Both the position numbers and the translations under genes were made by a program. From IMG/VR virus record IMGVR_UViG_3300024252_000027, positions 1-44,905 of that record: DNA of 44,905 bases. One strand, given 5' to 3'. A model generated the notes under the pieces. That model was not told where the DNA came from. It saw nothing but the letters and a program-made list of their open reading frames with translations, and made no database searches. Numbering within the stretch: the first letter of the stretch is position 1; every line of letters starts with the position of its first letter. Origin of the DNA: a virus. Positions 27,933 to 33,616 of the stretch are shown piece after piece.

Positions 27933-28272
27933 CAAACAGGCCAGTATCCAGGCTAGCTAGTGAGTCATCAGCAGCGCCTGCTACCTCAGTAGATAGTACC
28001 GCTTCCTTCTCTGCTTCAGCCTCCGCCTCTACTGTTTCAGCTATCTTACCTTCTTCCTCAGCAAGACGGTCAGTTTCCATTTGAGCCTTAGTTCTACGCT
28101 TACGTTTAGGCTTCTCTGCCTCAGCTACAGGCACTACTTCAGCTTCAAAAGGAGGTGGAGTTTCTACAGTTTCACTAACCTGAGTAGTCCCCTCAATAAT
28201 AATACGATCTACCTTTGAGAAGAGTAGATCCAGAGTCTCTTGTGAGACATCACGTAATACAAGTTCCATCAT
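27925..28272 (-). CDS. acidic-tailed small protein, possible DNA-metabolism partner
   Basis: Encodes 115 residues starting at ATG 28,272, overlapping the RuvC-like gene by ATGA, with AAGGA just upstream. An N-terminal beta/helix unit (MELVLRDVSQETLDLLFSKVDRIII) is followed by a disordered Glu/Ala/Pro-rich region and a basic patch PKRKRRTKAQM, a short motif seen in many phage proteins of unknown role. The extreme end, SLDTGLFGD, resembles the end of the SSB-like protein two genes upstream (SSLFG). The acidic, aromatic-tipped tail suggests contact with a shared replication partner. Confidence 0.55.
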   Translation of the reverse strand: MMELVLRDVSQETLDLLFSKVDRIIIEGTTQVSETVETPPPFEAEVVPVAEAEKPKRKRRTKAQMETDRLAEEEGKIAETVEAEAEAEKEAVLSTEVAGAADDSLASLDTGLFGD

Positions 28273-28718
28273 ATTTTCCTTAGTAATGAACCATAGTGAG
28301 CAATCATCAGGGCATCACTTCGCCCATCTAATAGTCCACCTTTTGGTCCTTTGATATTCGCAGCAGGGTACAAACGAGTACATATATCTGCTACATCTTT
28401 TTTGATAGCTTTGCCTTTAGCTCTCACTCCGACAGCTTTCTGCCATACCTTTGGCGTTACTAATTCAAATCCACACCCTTTAGCCCATAACAGGCCATGG
28501 ATAATTCCTACATTTTTTCCAAAATTGAAATTAGATTTGGCACTAGTACCAAAGATTGAGTGAACATCCTCCACAATAGCTAGATCAATATCTAGACTAC
28601 ATATACCCTGATATATGATATGTGGAGGATGCTTAGCGTAATCCATGAAGGTGGCTTTACCATCCTCCAGGAAGCATAAAGCTCCTCTACTTCCTGGATC
28701 AACGCCGAGGACACCCAT
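28269..28718 (-). CDS. RuvC-like Holliday junction resolvase
   Basis: Encodes 149 residues with the RNase H-fold acidic residues of RuvC: first strand GVLGVDPGSRGAL (Asp7), VEDVHSIFG (Glu near 50), and a C-terminal pair in LDGRSDALMIAHYG (Asp near 131 and 134). It also has the RuvC-type middle segment FELVTPKVWQKAVG. It cuts branched DNA, likely to resolve replication and recombination intermediates before packaging. The start overlaps the SSB gene stop (TAATG) and its own stop overlaps the next start (ATGA), so it belongs to an operon with the SSB-like gene. Confidence 0.85.
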   Translation of the reverse strand: MGVLGVDPGSRGALCFLEDGKATFMDYAKHPPHIIYQGICSLDIDLAIVEDVHSIFGTSAKSNFNFGKNVGIIHGLLWAKGCGFELVTPKVWQKAVGVRAKGKAIKKDVADICTRLYPAANIKGPKGGLLDGRSDALMIAHYGSLLRKI

Positions 28719-29482
28719 TATCCAAAGAGGCTAGAAGCACTATCCTGAGCTGGAGCTTCTACTACAGTAGCTGCTGGGGTATCTGCAGGCTTAGCACCAT
28801 CAGTCTTATCGATAACCTCTCCCTCATTATTGTCCAGCCACTCCTGCATACGTGCAGCTTCAGTAGCTCCCTCAGCTTTCTCCTCTGCAGACAGTGAAGA
28901 CTTTGGATCAAAGAACAGGCGAGTTTCGTTAATCTCACGAGTCTCTGCAGTATCCTCATATACACCTGTAGACTCATTCTTCTTACGCTTGAACTCCTTA
29001 ATCTTGGACATAGCTACCTTGACAGGCTTACCCATTAGCTCAGTGAACACTGGACGCTCCTGAGGTACATCCTTACGCTGACCCCAATCAAAGATATTGA
29101 GAGTCTTCTTCTCAACCTTCTGAGCTGCATCATTCAGGTTCTCACCAATAGCTGCCATACATAGACGCTCTGCAGAGGTGTAACCAGGTAGAGGATGCTT
29201 AATTGGGTTACCAGCATCATCCTTCTTTTTCTTATCCAGATAGTAGGTCTTGTTACCCTTAGCGTCCCCAGACTTAATCCAGAAAGTTTCCTTCATAGTT
29301 TTGTCAGTGTCAGGGTCTTTGAAGATGACTACCATACCAATGGCTTTAGACTGTGCCTGCTCTAGGTAAGCAGTATCAACAATACAGTTATATACATTAG
29401 AATCCCAAGCAGCAAACTTATTACCACCGCCTACAGACTCTTTATCCGCTACTACGCCAGCATCTTGTGCTAAATCAATCAT
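28718..29482 (-). CDS. single-stranded DNA-binding protein, N4 gp45-like
   Basis: Encodes 254 residues. An OB-fold-like N-terminal half (FAAWDSNVYNCIVDTAYLEQAQSKAIGMVVIF, ETFWIKSGDAKGNKTYYLDKK), a helical segment (SAERLCMAAIGENLN), then Lys/Arg-rich strands and a long acidic, Ala/Pro-rich tail ending SSLFG. Size, layout and position after the primase and RecA-like genes match N4 gp45, which binds ssDNA in replication and recombination and activates late transcription by host RNA polymerase. A strong AAAGGAA lies nine bases before the ATG. If the N4 parallel holds, this is also the switch to virion genes. Confidence 0.75.
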   Translation of the reverse strand: MIDLAQDAGVVADKESVGGGNKFAAWDSNVYNCIVDTAYLEQAQSKAIGMVVIFKDPDTDKTMKETFWIKSGDAKGNKTYYLDKKKKDDAGNPIKHPLPGYTSAERLCMAAIGENLNDAAQKVEKKTLNIFDWGQRKDVPQERPVFTELMGKPVKVAMSKIKEFKRKKNESTGVYEDTAETREINETRLFFDPKSSLSAEEKAEGATEAARMQEWLDNNEGEVIDKTDGAKPADTPAATVVEAPAQDSASSLFG

Positions 29483-29515
29483 GTGTTATTTCCTTTATGT
29501 GTTGCAGATTAAAAA

Positions 29516-29544
29516 ACCACCTAGTTGCAACATAGCTAGGTGGT
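29516..29544 (-). terminator. terminator between dUTPase and SSB genes
   Basis: Read leftward, a perfect 9-bp stem (ACCACCTAG with CTAGGTGGT, arms 29,516-29,524 and 29,536-29,544) with an 11-base loop is followed by a run of six T. This is a classical Rho-independent terminator for the dUTPase transcript. Confidence 0.8.
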
Positions 29545-29556
29545 ATATTTCACAGA

Positions 29557-29571
29557 AGGTTCGGAGAACCT
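29557..29571. promoter_or_regulatory. 6-bp hairpin with GGA/TCC three-base loop
   Basis: AGGTTC and GAACCT pair perfectly around GGA (top strand). N4 vRNAP promoters are hairpins of 5-7 bp with three-base purine-centred loops, so the shape is suggestive. It overlaps the dUTPase stop and sits next to a terminator, so it may equally be part of a tandem terminator or an mRNA-end structure. Confidence 0.3.
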
Positions 29572-30001
29572 ATTTATTACCGCTAGATCCAAACCCTCCA
29601 GATCCTCGCACCGTATCATCTAAATTATCTACCCATACAGGCTCAGCAATGTGAGTCTTACGTACAATTAGCTGACATGCTCTAGCTCCTAGCAAACTCT
29701 CAGGAGCTACAATAGATTCATGGAATCGTATAGCCAGTAGAAGGTTGCCTCGATAGAGTCTATCGATGATCCCTACATTATTAGCTAGACTGACCCCAAT
29801 CTTACTAGAGGAAGATCTAGGTACAATTTCTGTGTGGTAACCTTCTTCAGGAGCTACTGCTAAACCTGTGTCATATAGAACAACACTAGCAGATAGATTT
29901 TTGACAATTGAAACAGGAGTGAGGTCTAGACCTGCATCCTCTGGGTGAGCCCTAGATGGCAGTACTGCATCTGGGAGTGTTTTACAGAATTTCAATTCCA
30001 T
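29570..30001 (-). CDS. dut: dUTP diphosphatase
   Basis: Encodes 143 residues with all five trimeric dUTPase motifs in order: AGLDLTP (about 24-30), PRSSSS (about 81-86), GIIDRLYRGNL (about 98-108, the catalytic Asp in IID), ACQLIV (about 128) and the Gly-rich C-terminal flap RGSGGFGSSG. It hydrolyses dUTP to dUMP and pyrophosphate, keeping uracil out of phage DNA and supplying dUMP for dTMP. AAGGA stands eight bases before the ATG. It is set apart from SSB by a terminator and from the rightward island by a divergent promoter region. Confidence 0.95.
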   Translation of the reverse strand: MELKFCKTLPDAVLPSRAHPEDAGLDLTPVSIVKNLSASVVLYDTGLAVAPEEGYHTEIVPRSSSSKIGVSLANNVGIIDRLYRGNLLLAIRFHESIVAPESLLGARACQLIVRKTHIAEPVWVDNLDDTVRGSGGFGSSGNK

Positions 30002-30040
30002 ATATTTTCCTTATGTTGTTGTTAAAAAATAGGCCATATA

Positions 30041-30060
30041 TAATAGCAGTTATGCTATTA
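30041..30060. promoter_or_regulatory. divergent intergenic hairpin between dUTPase and the rightward island
   Basis: TAATAGCA and TGCTATTA form a perfect 8-bp stem with loop GTTA, in a 100-base AT-rich gap between divergent genes. Such a place must hold promoters for one or both directions. It may be an operator, or a hairpin promoter for vRNAP, though the four-base loop differs from the N4 three-base loop. Confidence 0.4.
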
Positions 30061-30101
30061 TTTTAATAAATACATTTGAAAGTATCTTCTAAGGAGATGT
30101 C

Positions 30102-30452
30102 ATGTCATCATTCCAAGATTGGTTAATGGCCAATCAAGATAAAACTTTAGGGGCAGCTAAACAGACTAAGAGCCTTCCTTTCCGTCATACTGCCTCTAAA
30201 GCCTTAGAAGCTAGTATTCGAGGCGGTAGACCTCTTATGGGTGCATCCCCTTTAGGGTTCTTAATGAATTTAGTTCTGCCTAGTGAACTGGGGGATAGTA
30301 CTACTATGCCTAAGCAAGTTCCTACTGTACGTACCCAACAACGTATGAATGAACGTGCTCAAGGGGATACTTTGCATAATCCTGCAATTCTTGAGGACAT
30401 AATTAAGCTTCGTAATCTAGGTTTGTCTCCAGTTACTCCGCCAGGGAACTAA
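30102..30452 (+). CDS. hypothetical protein, first gene of the rightward island
   Basis: Encodes 116 residues with an excellent AAGGAGA site. It is polar with a weakly hydrophobic centre (GASPLGFLMNLVLPS) and many Gln, Arg and Pro. It faces opposite to its neighbours, followed after 25 bases by a 447-residue virion-like gene. The style (basic, Gln-rich, PL-rich) recalls small ejected virion proteins, but no family is recognised. Confidence 0.6.
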   Translation: MSSFQDWLMANQDKTLGAAKQTKSLPFRHTASKALEASIRGGRPLMGASPLGFLMNLVLPSELGDSTTMPKQVPTVRTQQRMNERAQGDTLHNPAILEDIIKLRNLGLSPVTPPGN

Positions 30453-30477
30453 TAATTATTTTTGACAGGCACACTTC

Positions 30478-31821
30478 ATGAATCCCCAAGAATTAGCTAG
30501 TTTATTACAAAGTTTACGTGAACTTAACGTACCTTCTAATCATCAACAAGCTCGGCAGAAAAGTGTTACACGTCTAGCGGATTACAATTCACCTGAAGCG
30601 CGTAGCATTGATCGTCTAGGTTGGTTAATCAACCAGTACACGCCTGACACTAAAGCAGTTCAACATGGTCTTCGTCAAGGAGCTGCAAATGCTATGGCAC
30701 TTCCCCAATTTATTATAGATGTATTGAATGCCCCAGATACTGCAATCAACAATAATCTAACTAATCGTCCTTCTTTAGATTATTTTCGTAATTTTGATGC
30801 TGCTTCTGCTGCTTATGGGCGAGATGTTACTAACACAGTCCCTTATCAAGATTACGCACGTACACCCGGTAATGTTGCCGGGAATACTATGTTGCAGACA
30901 GGTAGCGAAGTAATGATGCCCTTTGGTGGCGGATATAGCGCACTAAAAGGACTCTCTACAGCACGTCAAGTTAAACAAGGAGTAAGACAAGCCGTAGACC
31001 CTAATTACAATGAAAGCCGTCGTCGGTTTGCTAAAACAACGGCAGGTGTAGCAGCAGCTGCAGCTTTAGGTTTCCCCGCTCTTAAACAAATGAAAGTAGC
31101 GAAAACTGCCCCAATTCCACGAGGTAAGTGGGATAGTGTTGTCGAGGATATCTACAAAGCAGATGCTAGTCGTACCCCTCGACCAGATGCGAGTAGATTT
31201 TTACGGAATAAATCAACGGGTAGGACAGCAGCTTTAGTTGAAGATTTTGACCATAATTATGCCGCTCGTAAGATTATGGGCGAAGACAAATACCGTAGAA
31301 TGGGGCAAATAGAGAAACATTCTGATAGCGGAGGTACTTTGACTCCTGGAGAAGAAACAGAATACTTCAAATTAGCAGATGATTACCACGGTAACTCAGG
31401 CCCCGGTCCTAGTGCCAAATACGAAAGTGAATTGTTAAGTCCAAAGAATAAAGCAAAATATGACGCTATCGAGAAAAAACTTGAGAACACTCATGTCGAG
31501 ACAGAATACGCAGATAGTTTAGATGCCTATGATGGATCACAGGGACGTTTTCAAACCTTTGGGCAAGATGCAATAGATGACCTTCTCGCCCAACGACGTG
31601 AGGTTATGCGTAATGATACTAATGTATCTAGCTACCGTGAAAAACGTGCAAAAGCTCGTGCATCTGCCCTTGGTGATGAGCTATGGGAGACTCACCGTAC
31701 TAAGTTAGAAGCTGATGTAGATCACTACCGTAGTCTAGATAACCCTACTCATACCGGATCAGATGCTATTGCAGGTGAACTCAAAGCTCACCTAGCATTA
31801 AAAAAGCAGGTAGGTAATTAA
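30478..31821 (+). CDS. putative ejection/virion protein with an internal Tat-like motif
   Basis: Encodes 447 residues. The N-terminal half (ARSIDRLGWLINQYTPDTKAVQHGLRQGAANAMALPQF) and a Gly-rich stretch (MMPFGGGYSALKGLS) look like phage ejection proteins. At residues 180-186 is SRRRFAK, an exact match to the twin-arginine consensus, followed by a short hydrophobic run (TTAGVAAAAALGFPAL). The C-terminal half is charged and helical. No catalytic motif seen. It is separated from the main virion operon and lies between leftward early genes, so it has its own promoter and may be an acquired or relocated late gene. Confidence 0.55.
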   Translation: MNPQELASLLQSLRELNVPSNHQQARQKSVTRLADYNSPEARSIDRLGWLINQYTPDTKAVQHGLRQGAANAMALPQFIIDVLNAPDTAINNNLTNRPSLDYFRNFDAASAAYGRDVTNTVPYQDYARTPGNVAGNTMLQTGSEVMMPFGGGYSALKGLSTARQVKQGVRQAVDPNYNESRRRFAKTTAGVAAAAALGFPALKQMKVAKTAPIPRGKWDSVVEDIYKADASRTPRPDASRFLRNKSTGRTAALVEDFDHNYAARKIMGEDKYRRMGQIEKHSDSGGTLTPGEETEYFKLADDYHGNSGPGPSAKYESELLSPKNKAKYDAIEKKLENTHVETEYADSLDAYDGSQGRFQTFGQDAIDDLLAQRREVMRNDTNVSSYREKRAKARASALGDELWETHRTKLEADVDHYRSLDNPTHTGSDAIAGELKAHLALKKQVGN

Positions 31822-31916
31822 TAGTTGCTAACTACAGATACGAGGATAGCACTCCATCTAAACAATTCTATAGGCACAGAGAAGGAAGCACCTATAGAAA
31901 CTTGATCTGCTCAAGT
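31822..31916. terminator. three hairpins between convergent genes
   Basis: Between the rightward island and the TSCPD gene are TAGTT-GCT-AACTA (31,822-31,834), a perfect 9-bp stem TTCTATAGG with CCTATAGAA (31,866-31,874 and 31,891-31,899, 16-base loop) and a 6-bp stem ACTTGA with TCAAGT (31,900-31,916, five-base loop). No T run follows, so these are not textbook terminators, but a convergent gap is where bidirectional termination or mRNA 3'-end protection is needed. Confidence 0.5.
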
Positions 31917-31921
31917 CCTAA

Positions 31922-32599
31922 CTAACCACACTTAGAATAAGAACACTCCATACAAGTCAAGCATCCGTCTAGTAGGCGGGTGTCTGAAGAGTAACACTCA
32001 GGGCATGTACCTGCAGAAGTTACTTCTGGTTTAGGTTCTGATTCGGTAGATTCCATAGATTCACTGGGGGGAGTATCAGCAGGGGCCACTTTAACTTCTT
32101 TAGCGGCTTCTGCTTGTTGGTCAATTTTGGCTTTGGCTTTGAGTCGTTTATCGATTGCATGTAGTGTTTTTCCTAGATGGGCAATTACCCCATTGGTCAT
32201 TTCACCTTTCTTCTGATCCAGAATCTTAGCTAGATATTTACCAGGGGATTCAGTTTTGATGAACTCTCTGGAGATGAAAGGTAAACTTCCAATATCAGAG
32301 TCATTACTACGCAACATAGAAGATGCCAAGCGTGTAGCTAAAGCTACCCATTCTTGAGATTCTAGATGAGAGCTAAAAAAGAAGATCTCTAAAGGTCTAC
32401 CAGATTCATCACAATTTACAGTAGTGTAAATATTACAATCTGGGGTAGTAACTTTAACAGTCACTCCCCATAGAATATCTGGTCGTTTTAGTTTCTTCTT
32501 CACAGTTGGTTGTACTACTATAGGTTCCGGTACTTTCTCTATTTCTGGGGTATCAGGGGATTTAACACTGAACCCTGTAATCTTTTGATCGATTTTCAT
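31922..32599 (-). CDS. stand-alone TSCPD / zinc-ribbon protein, like the C-terminus of class II ribonucleotide reductase (NrdJ)
   Basis: Encodes 225 residues from ATG 32,599 (MKIDQKITGF); the frame reaches further upstream but without a better start. Residues about 45-120 read KRPDILWGVTVKVTTPDCNIYTTVNCDESGRP and LEIFFF...LATRLASSMLRSN, the pattern of the TSCPD domain near the end of class II reductases (RPxxLxGxTxKVxTPxGNxYVTV, PxEVF, RLxSLxLR). A charged linker follows, then a C-terminal zinc ribbon CPEC...GCLTCMECSYSKCG, very like the NrdJ end. The catalytic barrel is absent. It may work with a reductase encoded elsewhere or be a freed regulatory or reducing module. No strong ribosome site is seen; a structured leader precedes it. 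Confidence 0.75.
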   Translation of the reverse strand: MKIDQKITGFSVKSPDTPEIEKVPEPIVVQPTVKKKLKRPDILWGVTVKVTTPDCNIYTTVNCDESGRPLEIFFFSSHLESQEWVALATRLASSMLRSNDSDIGSLPFISREFIKTESPGKYLAKILDQKKGEMTNGVIAHLGKTLHAIDKRLKAKAKIDQQAEAAKEVKVAPADTPPSESMESTESEPKPEVTSAGTCPECYSSDTRLLDGCLTCMECSYSKCG

Positions 32600-32649
32600 A
32601 CGATGTGTGTATGCCTTATGTAAGTAATTAGAATAAGTGATGGTGTGTC

Positions 32650-32875
32650 TGAGGGCACAAGGAGATACCCTGACTGGCTCCCTCAAACCTGACCATCGGC
32701 AGTTATCTACAGCCAGTCAGTTATTAACGCCTTACATTGTGGTGTAAGGACTAGTATTTCTCAACTCTTCAGTTGGGGTAAGCCTCGCTCTGACCCATAA
32801 GGAAGATCCATGATCTTACCCTGCATCAGATTTTCACATCAGTGGCTCGTTACTCTCTTATTCAGAGAATGATGC
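32650..32875. ncRNA. hairpin-dense non-coding region, candidate structured RNA or leader
   Basis: About 296 bases between the RecA-like gene and the TSCPD gene have no ORF and contain many perfect stems: CTGACTGGCT with AGCCAGTCAG (32,670-32,679 / 32,711-32,720); CCTTACA with TGTAAGG (32,730-32,736 / 32,743-32,749); CAACT with AGTTG on a four-base loop (32,762-32,775); GGGTAAG with CTTACCC (32,776-32,782 / 32,815-32,821), competing with AAGATC-CAT-GATCTT (32,803-32,817); and TCTCT with AGAGA (near 32,853). TGAGGG (32,650-32,655) can pair with CCCTCA (32,680-32,685), crossing the first stem like a pseudoknot. It could be a 5' leader of the TSCPD gene, a free RNA, or a promoter array for vRNAP. 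Confidence 0.5.
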
Positions 32876-32895
32876 TATACCACCGATCAATAGTA

Positions 32896-33615
32896 TCAAG
32901 GAGTGTAGTAAGTATGCAAACGATCCAGTACATGCTGAATATTATTATCGATGTAAGTCTCTTTAATATTCCACATTCCAATGGGAGATCTCATCCTCTC
33001 ATTTACCGTATCCTTAGTTAAACGGGTCTGGTACACATACTTAAATTCAAGTTCCTTCTCATCATCTGTGTACACCAACATAGGTGATTCAGAGTTACTG
33101 AGCTTAGTAATAGGCATCTTCTTAACTGAAATAACAGTAGAGAAGAAACTCTCTACACCAGTGTTCATCAGAGACCCTTTAACTTTCACCAATGTCTCAT
33201 TGACCATTTCAGATTCATTGTACACATCAGAAGTATGAGCTAGGAAGATTACATTCTTAGTAGATTTAGCTACGTACTGAGACATCAGTATTTTGAGATA
33301 CTGTGCATAGTCTCCCCACGCTTTCATCGTGTTGGTAGAAGGTAGTACTTTAGTACTCTCGTACATATCCATTAGATACGTCAAACTATCAATAATGATA
33401 GTATGAGTATCCGGCATCTTCTCAGCTTCAGTAAATGCTTGGTACACTGTCAAAGGATCTGTGACTGTAAGTTCTTTAAACTTACTATTAAAAGGGAGCT
33501 TCTTATTATTCTCACAATTGAGATAGATAACCCCTTCAGGTTTTTGAATACCAGCTAGGCTAGCACTCTTACCAGTGGCTGATTTGCCACCGATCAATAC
33601 AAGATTATTATTCAT
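32896..33615 (-). CDS. RecA/Sak4-like ATPase (N4 gp44-like position)
   Basis: Encodes 239 residues. Walker A GGKSATGKSAS (about 8-18), Walker B TIIIDSLTYLMD (about 74-85), a following sensor-like strand NVIFLAHTSDV (about 121-131) and KVKGSLMNTG. This is the RecA-fold AAA_24 / Sak4 class of phage ATPases that work with phage SSB in single-strand annealing and recombination-dependent replication. It lies two genes from the SSB-like gene, in the same order as N4. The start follows AAGGA inside the end of the primase gene. A structured non-coding region follows its stop. Confidence 0.8.
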   Translation of the reverse strand: MNNNLVLIGGKSATGKSASLAGIQKPEGVIYLNCENNKKLPFNSKFKELTVTDPLTVYQAFTEAEKMPDTHTIIIDSLTYLMDMYESTKVLPSTNTMKAWGDYAQYLKILMSQYVAKSTKNVIFLAHTSDVYNESEMVNETLVKVKGSLMNTGVESFFSTVISVKKMPITKLSNSESPMLVYTDDEKELEFKYVYQTRLTKDTVNERMRSPIGMWNIKETYIDNNIQHVLDRLHTYYTP

Positions 33616-33616
33616 T

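Noticed and set aside
32600-32895. Cobalamin riboswitch before the RNR-like gene
   Set aside because: On the minus strand a GCCACTG box is present, but the other conserved parts of the B12 element are not in order around it.
32600-32895. tRNA or hammerhead ribozyme
   Set aside because: No cloverleaf with seven-base anticodon loop and T-arm, and CTGATG is not followed by the required GA and GAAA core.
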